Shown here: positions 22,209-33,460 of the stretch, in pieces
Layout of the letters: each line of letters begins with the position of its first letter
Numbering within the stretch: the first letter of the stretch is position 1
Source of the DNA: Daedaleopsis sinensis
Lineage: Eukaryota > Basidiomycota > Agaricomycetes > Polyporales > Polyporaceae
Assembly: GCA_033807695.1 (NCBI GenBank)
Contig: CM066305.1
Location: forward strand, 2,542,001 to 2,606,000
DNA length: 64,000 nt
Direction of reading: 5' to 3'
Position numbers and translations under genes: made by a program
Notes under the pieces: generated by a model
Seen by the model: only the letters and a program-made list of their open reading frames with translations
Database searches by the model: none
What the model was told of the DNA's origin: nothing

Positions 22209-25200
22209 ATGGACGACGACTCGCCCGTGCGGCGACTCGTGAACCAGTGTAGATCAAACGGTCCGTCCATCCCACCATTATTGCTGCAGTCCACCCGTTG
22301 AATGCGCAGTATCCATCCTACTCCTCCCCCTGCTGCCCCCCACACCCCTCGCTGCGCTGTATGCGTGCGCCGGAACGCCACCGCTGAATGCTGATCGGTG
22401 CCGTGGGGTTTGGCGACCGCATCCGGGCGTGTACATGCGCGTTATGCGGGACGGCACGACTGCTGCTGCTCGTTGGGAATCGACTTGGGGGCGCCGGTTG
22501 CGGCTCGGGCAGATGTCGACGCGAAGCTCGACGCGATAACCAAGCTCCAGGCCGAGTTCGACGCCGGCTGCGAGGTGCGTACCGTCCCTCCATCGCCCGA
22601 TCTCATCCACCGCATCCCTCCCCTCGTCCGTGTCGTGTCGTGTCGTGTCGTGTCTCTCTCCCCCCCACTCCCACCGTAACCAGCAACGAGGTGCTGACAC
22701 GCGTACACACCCATCCATATCCATATCCACACCTGCGGCCCACCACACCGCACGCACACGCAGATCCCGGACGCAGACGCGCTCATCCAGGCCCTCAAGA
22801 CGTGCCTGCGCACGCCCAACCAGCACCTAACGACGGCGACGCTCGCCGCGCTGCCCGCGGCGGTCCCGCTGCTCGTCACGCGCCCGCCCGCGCAGATCCC
22901 GCTCCCGTCCTCGTCGACGTCCCCCGCGGCATCGACGTCCTCCGCGGCGTCGGCGTCCCCCGTCGACGCGCACGCGCTGCGCCAGGTGCTCGTGCACCTC
23001 ATGCCCGCGGGCGGCGGCGTGCTCGACCGCCTCGGCGACAGCCGCGAGCGCGCGCGGGAGAAGGCGCGCGAGACGGTGGTCGTCATGGGCGCCTTCGCGT
23101 TCCGCGCGGGGGGCGCGGGCGCGGGCTCGCAAATGAGCCGGTCGAACTCGAAGGACGGCGGGAAGGGGGGCCAGGAGACCCCCGTGCAGCTCTTCGAGCG
23201 GTTCTTGCGCGAGGGCGGGCTGATGAGCAAGGTGTGGCGGGTGCGAGAACAGGTGCGTGTGCTCGGTCTCGCTCCTTGCGGCGGGGTTCTGGTTTGGGGC
23301 AGGAGGCAGGAGGCTGAAGGTGCGTTTGGTTGCAGGCGATCCTGACGCTCGTGCACATCCGCCGCGTGCACCACCTGTTCCCGATCCGCCCGTACCTCCC
23401 GCACCTCGTCGACGCGCTCGAGGACACGGACGGGAACGTGCGCGAGTGCGCGCGGACGTCCGTCGTGGAGCTCTTCACCGGGCCGGGGGTCACGGACGCG
23501 GCACGCGCGGACCTCAAGAAGGAGATGACGAAGAAGGGCGTGCGGAAGACGATCGTCGACGGCGTGCTCTCGCGCGTCCTCGCCGCGGGCGGCAGACCGG
23601 GCACCCCGGGCTCGATGAGCGAGAACGGGTCGGAGAACGGCGACGCCAAGGAGTACGTCCCCCCGAGCATTGCGCTGATGAACAGGCGGCCTGGCCCGGC
23701 CGTGGCACACGGCAGCGGCATGGTGTCTCGCACGACCAGCCACGGAAACGTGCGCGAGATCCCTAGGCCTGCTAGTCGCGCGGCCGCAATGTCGCCGACC
23801 GGGGAAGGTCCTTCTACCCCCGGCGGTGGCACGGATGTCAAGGCGGTATACGTGAGTGCCCTTGTTCTGTTATTTTTTGTCTGCGACGGACGTCGCGGTG
23901 GCGGGAGGGTGCGCTGACCCGCCTTCTATGCGATAGATTGCTTCGAGTCGCGACCTCGAAAATGAGTTTGCTTCGATGCTGAAGCCGTTTGAGGTACGTC
24001 GGCATCGGGCAGGCACTCGTCTCTTCCCCGACGGGTCAACTCATTTCGGCGGTTCCCCAGGGCAAGGAGACGGAACACAACTGGGCGCAGCGGGAACAGG
24101 CCATTCAGCGTGTCCGCGGCATGCTCAAGGGCGAGGTGCATGAACGGTACACTGACGTCTTCCTCTACGGCTTGAAGAATGGATTTATGGAGGCCTCGCT
24201 GAAAACGGTGCGTGGTGCGCCCGGGCGACGGTCGCGATACGCACTGACCCACATCCACACATAATGAAATCGCCGCGCAATCAGCTCGCGAGCCTGCGCA
24301 CGACGGTTGCCGCCAACACATGCGCCTTCTATAGCGAACTCTCTATCGCCCTTGGCACCGCTCTGGACCCATTTTGCGACCTTCTGTTCACCAGTCTGAC
24401 CCGGATGGCCAGCCTCACCAAGAAGATCACGGCGCAGACATCGCAGGCAACGGTCACGACGCTCATCCAGAACCTTGCTCCGCAACCGAAGCTCATCATC
24501 CCGCTCCTGTGGAACACCCTCCAGGACAAAGCTATACAAACTCGCGCATACGCTGTGAGTCACGTGAAGACGTACTTGGATATTCACGGCACGCGCACTA
24601 CGCACATAATTGAGGCGACTAGCACCATTGATACGCTGGAAAAGCTTGTCAAGAAGGCGCTGGGCGACGCCAACCCGGGGGTACGAGACAACGGGCGGCA
24701 GTTGTTTTGGATATTCCAGCGGTTCTGGCCCGACCGTGCCACTGCGATCCTGCAGGCTCTTGACACCACGGCCCGCAAGCAGCTCGAGAAAGCCTGTCCT
24801 AACCCTGAGGCGCTCGCGATCATCCCTGGCGCTGCGTCGCCGCCCAAGACGAAGAAGAGCAGCGTCGCGGCTGCGATCGCTGCTAGTCGGGCGAAGGCGA
24901 AAGCGATTGCGACCGCGCCGCCGTCCCTGAGGCACCAAGCGACCTCGACCTCGCATACAATACGCGCAACGTCACCGCCCACCCGGAGGGCCGCTTCACC
25001 CTCACTATCGACGAGCAGCTCCGCGGGCAACCGTGCCGCGTCTCCGGTCTCGCGCTCCTCGCCGCCGCGGTCCAGGATCCTCTCTGGGGGCACGCTTTCC
25101 CGGTCGACGAGTGCCAGTATTGGGCTCAGTACGTCCGCACGGAGCCCTCCGCGACAGAGACAGGGCTCGTCGCCGCCGTCGCCCACGTCCGAGCAGACGT

Positions 25201-27279
25201 TCGCCAGGGAGCTCTCGCTGCCGCTCACCTCCCTCAATGCTTCTCCACCGACCTCGAACTCGACGTTCCGGAAGGCCGTCGAAACCGCCCTCCCGGCGTC
25301 GCCGCCTGGCTCCGTGCACAATTTCACGTCGCCCACACTGCGGCCCCAAAAGGTCGGACAGGCTGCGGCGGTGCCGGTCTATCGCGAGTCGCTGTCTATA
25401 GCGGGCCTGCACCAGTTCGCCGGGAATGATGAGGAATCGCTGCTTCTGGCGACGAACATCCCCGTGCCTGAGGACAGCGACTCGGACATGGAGATGGACG
25501 AGTCCGTCAACCTGATCTCGTTCTCGACACCGTACGAGGTTTACCCGCCCAAGCCGAGATCGAACTCGCAGGCGAACTCGTTCTCGCCCGGCTCGACGAC
25601 GTCCAAGCGGCCGATCTCCAATGCGCTCTCAACCGGGACGGCGTCCCCGCCGGCAGGGGTCGCGCAGCCGCTTGTCGAGGATGCGATGCGCGCGCGCGCG
25701 GAGCAGGCGGAGAGTGCTGCCGAGCGGCTGCTGGAGCTCGTCGAGCCTGAGGACGAGCACACGCACCCGTCGCCGATTCCGGGAGCCCTGCTCCTGCGGA
25801 ACGGCGCGGGCCAGGGTGGCAAGCCCACAGCTAGAGTGGGCGGTGGGAGCACCGTTCCCACCCTGCCGCGGACCCCAGTGAACAACAAGCGCAACACGGC
25901 GATAATGCAGCAGGCGGCGCTATTCCAGGACAGCCCGGCCTTCAACGGGAAGACGTCGTCGCTGTTCGCGCTCGTCGACGGCCGGGACAGCGCGGGGCAG
26001 TGGTGGGCGAAGAGGATGGCAGGTGCGTGCGTGCGTGCGGTGCGGTGCCTGTGGAGACTCGTTCTGATCTCTGTGTGCTGATGGGTGTGCTGCCCGCCGC
26101 CAGTGCTCAAGATCGCGTCACCGCACGAGGACGTGGGGACCCCAGATAGGGAGCAAACCTTGCAGCCATACATTGCGGCGCTCGACCAAGGTTCGGCGGA
26201 CGTCCCCGTGCTCAAGAGGCTCGCGCGTTTGTGCACCCAGAACCCTGTCCACGAGCCGCTCTCGCCCGTCAGCCCGGCGTTCTCCGTGCCCCTCACCCCG
26301 TCCCCGCTCGACGGCTTTGGGCGGCAGGTCACCCCGACTAGGTCCGAGTACTGGAGGCAGGACAAGCTCTTTGATCGACTGTTCGACGCGCTTGTCAAAT
26401 TCCTGGATCATCGAACGGTGCGTGCATGCGGTTACGAGACGCGTTGGGTGGATGGCTGATAGCCCCCTTGTTCACATGAATTTAATAGAATGCCGAGGAA
26501 CTCGAGTACGGCTTGGTCGTCCTGTGGGAAATGCTCGAGAACCAGGCGCCGTTGCTCGAAGGGCGTGAGGCGGACATATTCAGCGTGCTTCTGCAAATCA
26601 GATACTGCGCCCAGATGAACGTACGTGCTGCCCGTTAAGGTTCAGTTTCCGCGGCCCGTCCTTACGTCCTTACGTCTTTGCAGGTGATGCAGGCCACCAA
26701 CTTGTTCCGAGATACACTCACGAGCCGCATTGAGCCCGTGTATGGGCTGACGACCCTGCACGCGGCGCTGCGCGCCTTCCGGGATGCGCCTCTTCCCCCG
26801 TCGGCGACCACGGAGATTAGGGACGGCACCTATGCCTTCGGCCTAATCGCCCTCGGAAAGTTCTTCCTGCGCCTGCCCGCAGAGGTTCTGGAAGAGGAGC
26901 TCCCTCGTTTACGGTGGACGCTCAACTCGGTGAGTTTCGCCAAGCTGTCGGGCCGGACGCGCAGACTGATCGTCCCGCCCCATCGTCTCTCTTACTCCCC
27001 ACACAGGCATTGACAGAGAGCTCTGGAACAAGCTCCCTGGCGGTGCGCGAAGCCGCGACCGCGGCGACCATCGCTGCCCAGATGGTGCTTCGAGATGAGA
27101 CCCATCTCTTCACTCTTCTCGATGGCCTGCCTGATGAGAAGAAGAACCTGCTCACTTACATGTTCGACAAGCACGGGGCTCGGGGTCCCGCGCGCACGGC
27201 CGAGGCGTCCGCAATGGAAAAGCTCGAGCGAGAGATGCGCCGGATCGACGGTCGGCTGAGCACCCCGCGCCGCGTCTAG
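22209..27279 (+). CDS. STU1: CLASP/Stu1-type microtubule plus-end protein
   Basis: Eleven exons: 22209-22248, 22513-22574, 22764-23252, 23336-23851, 23937-23993, 24061-24207, 24285-26022, 26104-26417, 26489-26620, 26684-26929 and 27007-27279; about 1337 aa. The first HEAT/TOG-like region (exons 2-4) contains DVDAKLDAITKLQAEFDAG and HHLFPIRPYLPHLVDALED. A Ser-rich linker follows. The CLASP_N TOG region (exons 5-7) contains TEHNWAQREQAIQRVRGML and LASLRTTVAANTCAFYSELS. A long Ser/Pro/Arg-rich linker (about residues 620-1000) follows, and the C-terminal exons 8-11 encode another helical repeat region. CLASPs stabilise microtubules and build the mitotic spindle. The first exon is the weakest call: no in-frame ATG lies close upstream of exon 2, so I used MDDDSPVRRLVNQ at 22209 with a GTAGAT donor. 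Confidence 0.88.
22630..22654. repeat. GTGTC pentanucleotide microsatellite inside a CLASP intron
   Basis: Five perfect copies of GTGTC lie within the second intron of the CLASP gene. Confidence 0.9.
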
Positions 27280-27754
27280 GCTGCGAGACGAGTGTTCGTT
27301 CCTACGGTTATAAGTAGACTACTGTAACAGGAGGGCCAGGTATTCGGCGGTCGTGTTTCAGTGCCACTTGCTCGCTCGTTCAGATGTTCTCCGTGTCGAT
27401 ACCCGCACTAATTGTAGTCGTACGCCCGCTTCCCACCACCACGCCGTGGTTCTAGTCATGCTCGGGGTCTCATGTCTGTATCTCCATTATGAATCATACA
27501 CTATAATATCCGCCGCACGCGTACGAGAAGATGAGATTGTTCAATGCTATCCTGCTAGACCTTGTCGGTCGGTCCAATCATGATGATGATCGAGAGCATG
27601 GCTCCATGTCCGAGGAACTGATGTCGCCATGCAGCTACTAAGCGGAGCAAGCAGATGAGTGTCATTTCCGCGTTCATGTTGCGGACGACGGTGCATTTAC
27701 CTCCTTTGTTCCAACTTGGGGGACCGCACGCTTCCTGCGCCTTCGAAGCTGTAG
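27280..27754. other. Convergent intergenic spacer
   Basis: 3' flanks of the CLASP gene (plus) and the Ser/Pro-rich gene (minus). No gene or clear terminator motif is seen. Confidence 0.5.
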
Positions 27755-29500
27755 CTAGAGCTGTTTCATCGCGGTCGCCGCCGCCAGGTGCCTCCTGCAG
27801 CGCGCCATCTCCTCCAGCCGCTCGGCGATCTCCCGGAGGTGCTGGGCGTGGCTCTCCTCCTCCAACGCCTGATCCGAGAGAAGCGCGACGAACTCCTCCT
27901 GGAGTCCAAAGAACGACGAAGACGAAGGCGAAGACGAACACGGCGGACGCAATGGCGAGGCACCCCCGCGCGCATGAGAACCGCCAGCCGATCGGGGGGA
28001 GCCGCAGTCTGCGAGCCTAAGACGCCGCTCCCAGGACGAGAAGCCCCCGGGCGTATGCTGTTTGGCCCCAGTGGGCGCCGCCTCGACCTCGGACTCATTC
28101 CCGTCCGCGTGTGCGTGCGTGTTCGCCAGATCAGGCCCCAGAGAAGAAGCCTGCGAGTCAGCAAGCTCCGCGAACATGAGCCCAGCAGGCTGAGAATGAA
28201 CATGGGCGGGCCCCAGGTCCCGCCGCCGTGGATGCGCCCGGTCAGGCCCACACATCACAGCCTGAAACTCGGCCGGCGGCGAAGTCGAAGGAGAGGGCGA
28301 GAGCGAAGGCGAAGGCGAAGGCAAAGATGCGTCCAAGGGTGAATGCGCGAGCGACGGCACACTGTCGCCACCCAGAGACTCCGTGCACCCCGACTGCCAG
28401 TGGTCCTGATCCTGATACTGGTCGCACCCCAAACCTTGCAGCTCGTCCAGGACACGCTGGAAGGCCCGGACGACCCCAGACGCGAGGTCGTTGCGCATGA
28501 GGAGCCGCGGATCTGCGGGGCGTCTGGGGCCTGGCCGAGGGCACGTCGTCGCTATCGACGTCGACGGACGGCTCTCGCCACCCCCCTCTCCGCCATCACA
28601 TTCACTAGCACTCGACCTCGCACTTGCGGCCCGGGTGACGACAGGGACGCAGGGGGCCGCGCGGCGGGCAGGCGATATCGCGTCTGCGTCCTTGTCCGCG
28701 TCCGGGACGGAGGATCGGTTGAGAGGGCTGCGCTCGTGGGAGGATCTGCGGGTGGCCGCATATGGGCCTGCCAGGCCGAGGCTAGGATTGGCAGGGCGTA
28801 CAGTAGGTGGAGAAGAGCTGGGCACGGACTCCGGGCGCGGCAGGGGGAATTCTGAGCAGGGGAGCTCCGTGCTCGGGGGAGGGGAAGGCGGAAGGTCCGG
28901 GTGGGACGGAGGTGTCGGGAAGCCAGGAGACGGTCGAAGGCTCGAGAGGAGGTTGAAGGCGTCGAAGCCAGAGTAGCATCTCGCAAAGCGGCGGGTCTTG
29001 CGGGCGCTGAGCGGAGGGGTTGCCACATGCACATACGAGATTGAACGGTCGAGAACTTCGGACGTAAAGTCAGATAGCGGAATGCCAGTCATGTCTAGAG
29101 AGAAGTCGCCCCCTAGAGAAGGAGGAGTCGCCAGCAGAGTCCGGAGTACCGTAGCGCTAGCCCTAGGGAAGAGTTTGAGTCGAACAGGTGTGTTCAAGTA
29201 TTCGTTCTTGTCGACTGTCCTCAGGTCTTCGACGCGGCTGCTGTGTGCTTGAGGACTCCAGTTCTCGGGCGATTGGGAGCACAGCCCAGGAGGCAAGGCC
29301 GTCGACGATAGCAGAACGTTCAACTTGGCGTGTTCGTTCGCGACAGTGTCATGGAGGAGGCGCAACAAAGTTCCACGGGAGGCTTCATTCGCAACTTGAA
29401 CACCTGGACTGTCCGAGTCTCTCTTGCGACGATCGCGACGGCCACCGCGAGAGCGAGCGGGCATGGTCGTGTAGGGATCCTGCGTGAGCTCTAAAGTCAT
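27755..29500 (-). CDS. Hypothetical single-exon Ser/Pro-rich protein with C-terminal coiled coil
   Basis: An uninterrupted frame of 581 codons. I do not recognise a named domain. Residues 1-40 are strongly basic (RSRGGRRDRRKRDSD), as in a nuclear localisation signal. Residues 45-200 contain mixed hydrophobic segments such as GTLLRLLHDTVANEHAKLNV and FSLDMTGIPLSDFTSEVLD, which look like genuine globular or helical sequence. Residues 200-500 are Pro/Ser/Ala low complexity. The last 50 residues (EEFVALLSDQ, then ESHAQHLREIAERLEEMARC) form a likely coiled coil. Length, a start ATG at 29500 and biased composition favour a real gene. A second ATG lies 12 codons downstream. Function unknown. Confidence 0.65.
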   Translation of the reverse strand: MTLELTQDPYTTMPARSRGGRRDRRKRDSDSPGVQVANEASRGTLLRLLHDTVANEHAKLNVLLSSTALPPGLCSQSPENWSPQAHSSRVEDLRTVDKNEYLNTPVRLKLFPRASATVLRTLLATPPSLGGDFSLDMTGIPLSDFTSEVLDRSISYVHVATPPLSARKTRRFARCYSGFDAFNLLSSLRPSPGFPTPPSHPDLPPSPPPSTELPCSEFPLPRPESVPSSSPPTVRPANPSLGLAGPYAATRRSSHERSPLNRSSVPDADKDADAISPARRAAPCVPVVTRAASARSSASECDGGEGGGESRPSTSIATTCPRPGPRRPADPRLLMRNDLASGVVRAFQRVLDELQGLGCDQYQDQDHWQSGCTESLGGDSVPSLAHSPLDASLPSPSPSLSPSPSTSPPAEFQAVMCGPDRAHPRRRDLGPAHVHSQPAGLMFAELADSQASSLGPDLANTHAHADGNESEVEAAPTGAKQHTPGGFSSWERRLRLADCGSPRSAGGSHARGGASPLRPPCSSSPSSSSFFGLQEEFVALLSDQALEEESHAQHLREIAERLEEMARCRRHLAAATAMKQL

Positions 29501-30413
29501 CTTCTTCCAAGCCGAGAGAATCAGTACTTCGAAGTCAATGAGCTCGAGAACGGCGGCGTTCAGTACATAAGAGCGCCTATTGGAAGGTCAACCTCAACCG
29601 CCACGTGCACTGGCACTTCTCTTCACCCGCCATTGTCATTAATCGGACCCCTCCTGCCAGCGATTACAACATTGAATATCAATTCGTAAAAGACCTGCTC
29701 TGTTATAACTGCATTATTCCTTGCGATGGCACTGTATCCGGAGGTGCAGAAAAGACTGGCAACGTCGCACTTGAATGAAATCGCCTTCCCTCTCCGAGAA
29801 ATCTCACATCGCGTCATTCATGGCAATGAGCTCGATGGTTCCTTCATTCCTGATGCATGTTCAGTTGAGTCGGTCGTAGTTTTGTATCTCGTTCGACTCG
29901 CGTCACAGTCTCACTTCACTGAATGACTAGTGCCTGCAAGCATGATCCTCATGTTTACATGAACCCAGATGTCTGCCGTCCGATACGGTCACTTCGGTGC
30001 GCGAGACCGTCCAAAATCCCAGGGCGGGCTTACGCTACGTTCTTGTCTCTCCTCAGGAAGTCGTGGCCTCTGTACCGGATTACTCGGATCACATTGCAGT
30101 CGTACGACTGAGGGGCATGCTGCTGAAAATCAAGAACTTCTCCCTGGACGCCACGAGAACGAAGCGGCGTGCCATTACACGGATCTTGCGCGAACGTTAA
30201 CTTTGAAGGCGCTGCACCAAAGCGAGGGTCGATGAGAAGGTTCGGTTCGCGTGGAGAAGGTAAAGCTCAAAGTTGAATCGACACAGCCACCTTTCGTCTA
30301 ATGTTACAGTTGATCAGCAGAACGCTTCAAGGTTGCCTTCGAATCTGTTTCGTCCTACCCCGGGCCCCAGTCTTGTCATAGCCGGGTTGACCGCTGCAGG
30401 AGGTCAGCGCCGA
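29501..30413. other. Spacer holding a P450 relic
   Basis: Upstream region of the Ser/Pro-rich gene, then the cytochrome P450 remnant (entered separately), then the 3' flank of array copy A. No intact gene. Confidence 0.5.
29640..30060 (+). pseudogene. Cytochrome P450 relic
   Basis: Three blocks in P450 order are visible on the plus strand. The first, around 29690-29760, reads VITALFLAMALYPEVQKR, the end of helix I and helix J. The second, around 29790-29870, reads PLREISHRVI, then GNELDGSFIPDA, as in the region after the ExxR helix. The third, around 29930-29990, reads ACKHDPHVYMNPDVCRP, as in HDPxVYxxPxxFxPxRF before the heme loop. Between the first two blocks about 60 residues, including the ExxR motif, are missing. 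A VKDL piece upstream is in another frame, a stop lies between blocks two and three, and no heme-binding FxxGxRxCxG loop is seen. It is therefore a broken fragment without activity. Confidence 0.65.
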
Positions 30414-31188
30414 CTAGTCCATCGCGATGGCATGGGCCTTTGAGAGTCTACCACGCAGCAGCAACCGCAACAAGGGCCCTGCATAGGGATTGTTTCTGGA
30501 TATGACTCTCCCGGTCCTCTCAGAATACTGGACGAGGGCAGTCTGCGTCGAGAAGCGACGCGGTCTGCCCAAGGCTGGCGCTGAGATGAGGTCACAGAGG
30601 TTGAAGTGACAGCCCATCACGATCTAGAGCGACGGTGAGCATTCTCTTGACATTGACGTTAGACAAGAGAGGTATCACGCTCACGCACCGAGCGACACGC
30701 CTTCCAGTTGTCCGGCATCTTCTCGATCCCGAGAGTCCTGCATAAGAGGACCCAAGCATGCGCGTCGTTGACGGACGTCCCATAGATCTCATTGAACTGG
30801 CGCGCCGCGGCCTCTTCCAGCAGCGTTCGGGCGACCCTCCTCTCCGCATGATCGCCCTCCCAGCCCATGTGGTCGCAGAGGTTGTAGAACTCGTCCATGA
30901 AGGACGCAGACGGATCATACCGATAGGAGGGATACAGCGCGAAGAAATCGGCGATGTGGACCGAGTCGGCGTGCTCGGGAGGCGTCGAGGGTCGAGGGCC
31001 AGGGAGAGCTGCGAGCAGCGCCGCTTCTTCCCTCATCTAACACAGAAAGATGTCAATATACCGTGTTAGCGTGCATGCGCCGCAATGCATACCTTCATGA
31101 AGGACGCGCCGTCGATATGTCTGAACTTGCATGTGTCCCCGTAACGACACGTTCCTCGGTCCGCAAAGCTGTAGCACACGGGTCTCAT
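30414..31188 (-). CDS. Array copy A: CCCH zinc-finger protein of the tandem family
   Basis: Three exons, all phase 0: 31093-31188, 30689-31036 and 30414-30623; 217 aa. Exon 1 is a canonical CX8CX5CX3H finger (Cys 5, 14, 20; His 24; CYSFADRGTC then RYGDTCKFRH). Exon 2 carries the family's acidic domain: FFALYPSYRYDPSASFMDEF, MGWEGD, QFNEIYGTSVND and WVLLCRTLGIEKMPDN. Exon 3 carries HFNLCDLISAPALGRP, then YSERTGRVISRNNPYAGPLL. CCCH fingers of this spacing usually bind RNA; the other two domains have no function known to me. It is the outermost copy of a six-gene same-strand array and the most divergent in exon 3 (HFN for the usual HVN; GPLLRLLLRG). Confidence 0.8.
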
Positions 31189-32203
31189 GTTGCGCGGTCT
31201 CAACTCCTGTATAGGGATGGCTGTCTTAGAGAAGGCACCGGCCCACGCCGTATGGTAGTATATAAATGAAAGCCCGGGCCCAGGCAGCATCTCGAGTCAA
31301 CGCTGCGGGCCCGACACTGAGGCTGATTGAGGACGACAGTTGAACGTGTGCAGGTGGTAGCTGCCTTATCGGTGTACAGAAAGGACTTGTCGCTGATCAT
31401 GGCTGTAGCCGACGTGTTTGGGCTGTTATGCATGGCATGGAATTGTGGTCATCCTGGAAGCCCAATTCAGTGGGGACGGAAGACAACGCAACGAAGAAGG
31501 AGGACTCCGGCGAAGCTTCTTCATTGAATTTGCTCAACGTATGAACGAGGCGCCCTGGCAAAAGAGATGATGCGGTCAGCTGGGGAATGCGGACTGATAC
31601 TCTTGTTCCAGCAGAGATGCGTTGCCAACAGAGGTATAGTATCGCTGCGCAAGAAGCATGCCGTGATGATGTAGGCACAACCACCCCCCTATCAGTACTG
31701 CCAGTGTCAGGCTACTACTGCCACTGTGGTACCGGATCGGTGAACTAATATTACTATTAAGTCGAGGGATGAGAGATCTAGACCACCCACGTGTGGCCTT
31801 GGAGACTGATTCAGTGCTAGTTCATTCGGAGGTGTTTCAGAGGCTGCTAGCAGTCGCGAGTTCAAAGATATGACGGTGGTGGTAAGGATCCTGAACTGGG
31901 ACAAACATACGGCTAAGCGCCATAATGCACAGCCACATTATGACATGACATGCCAAAGTTGCGGCCACTGTGCCCAGCTAGGGACTGTTCACTGACTCTC
32001 TACCACCTCCATCCTCCTCCATCTCACTGAAACAATGGCTTACTGGCTACGAAGCTCATGCTCAACTTGCTGTCAAGGCTGGCTGGCGTGTTGCGCGAAG
32101 ATGACTCGGGAAACGCGACTTTAGGATATCAAGGTGATCAATACGGAAGTTCTTCTCTCTCTTTCCTCCGTCTAACTTCAGCGCTGGGCAGGTTGTTGGT
32201 ATA
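31189..32203. other. Spacer between array copies A and B
   Basis: About 1 kb, AT-richer than the coding DNA. Beyond the possible TATA box of copy A, no gene is seen. Confidence 0.5.
31257..31266 (-). promoter_or_regulatory. Possible TATA box of copy A
   Basis: TTTATATA on the minus strand, about 70 bp upstream of the copy A start codon, followed by no competing ATG. Suggestive by position and sequence only. Confidence 0.35.
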
Positions 32204-32839
32204 CTAGCCATGACCCATCGCGGGGCGCAGGATATTTCGCAGAAGGGTCTTCAGCAGACTTCCTGCGTTGACATTCCTGCGAGGAAAGAATTTCTTCGTT
32301 TTGATCGTGTACCGGCTTAGCTCGAACTCGTTGGCGAATGTGCGAACGTGCTGCTCGGGATCGGGCCTGTGAACGAAGTCCACCAGGTTGACATGGGTGA
32401 TCTTGAGTATCTTCAAAAGGTATGAGCACACCATGTCTGACGGCGAGCGTACTCGTGGCAGTGCACTGGTTCTCAAGGCGACGAGCTCACCTTGCGACAC
32501 TTTGTGATACTGTCCGGGACAGGACTGATCCCAATCGCTCTACAGAGGCTCTGCCACGCGCTCAGATCGTTGGCACTCCGGCCGTACATGGTGTTGAATT
32601 GGAGGACCATAGCGTTCTGCAACGCACGTCGCTCGTCGGCCAGGCGTTGCGGATCCTGCTGCCATCCTAGCTGGCGAGCAAGGCGGTGGAACTCCGTCAG
32701 GAATGATGTTGCCGGATTGTGGTTGAACTGCGGGTATCTCGCAAAATAGTCGTTGATGTGGTTGGAGGGCGCGACCTGCGCATCGAACGCGAGTAAGTCC
32801 AATAGCTCGCTCGTCAGCGCGTACTAGTCCACTCACCAT
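32204..32839 (-). CDS. Array copy B: family member without zinc finger
   Basis: Exons 32837-32839, 32491-32775 and 32204-32410; 164 aa. Exon 2 begins after an intron (GTGAGT...GCGCAG, 61 nt) and reads YFARYPQFNHNPATSFLTEF, LQNAMVLQFNTMYG and WQSLCRAIGISPVPDS. Exon 3 reads THVNLVDFVHRPD, YTIKTKKFFPRRN and AGSLLKTLLRNIL. The only ATG that can be spliced in frame sits immediately before the first donor, so the first coding exon would be the start codon alone. No cysteine-rich finger exon is found in the roughly 150 bp upstream. Alternatively the finger exon was lost and this copy is 5'-truncated. The two remaining domains are intact. Confidence 0.68.
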
Positions 32840-33460
32840 GTTTACAGCACTATCTCGTGCCAGGCGGAAACTGCTTTATGCGGCGCCAAGGGCGAAGTGG
32901 ACGCTGCGGCTGTGAGGAACTTCACGGGCGAGAATATGAACCTGCACGGTCACCAGCCAATACTTCAACAATTCTCATGGGAGGCGGCGTCGCTCGCTTT
33001 CCAAGGTTGGCCATCAATATACGTGTTTGGCTACAGACTGTTCGGCTCCGATTAGGATATCGGACGCTGTCGTGCAGCAAATTGACTGAGAGATCGCCGC
33101 AAGAAGGGGGGCAGAACGCCGCACGCATGCACGTGTAGCAGGCAATGAGGCGGGGAATTACATGTCTCGCAATGTTCGCGTTGCCATCATTATCTGAGTA
33201 CAACCTGACATCGTACCGCTGCGGCTGGGATCGTAGCGCAATGACGAGTGTACTCACTCACACTCTTCACAGTGTAGCGATTCTGCGTATTGAAGAATCG
33301 TATTTATCGAATATGACTACGAGCATGCAGTGAGTCGTATTTGGGAGATATACTGCCAGTGAGCTGATAGACGCACTCATCTGAGTAGGGATTATAACGA
33401 AGAACAGTACACACGTCGACGCGCTCATCGCTCTTCCTTCTCGCTTGCATCTCCTATCGA
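32840..33460. other. Spacer between array copies B and C
   Basis: No gene seen. I looked for a CCCH exon for copy B close upstream and found none. Confidence 0.5.

Noticed and set aside
22442..23743. 433-codon minus-strand frame opposite the CLASP exons
   Set aside because: It is the antisense shadow of GC-rich CLASP coding exons and introns; the plus strand has the conserved protein and proper splice sites.
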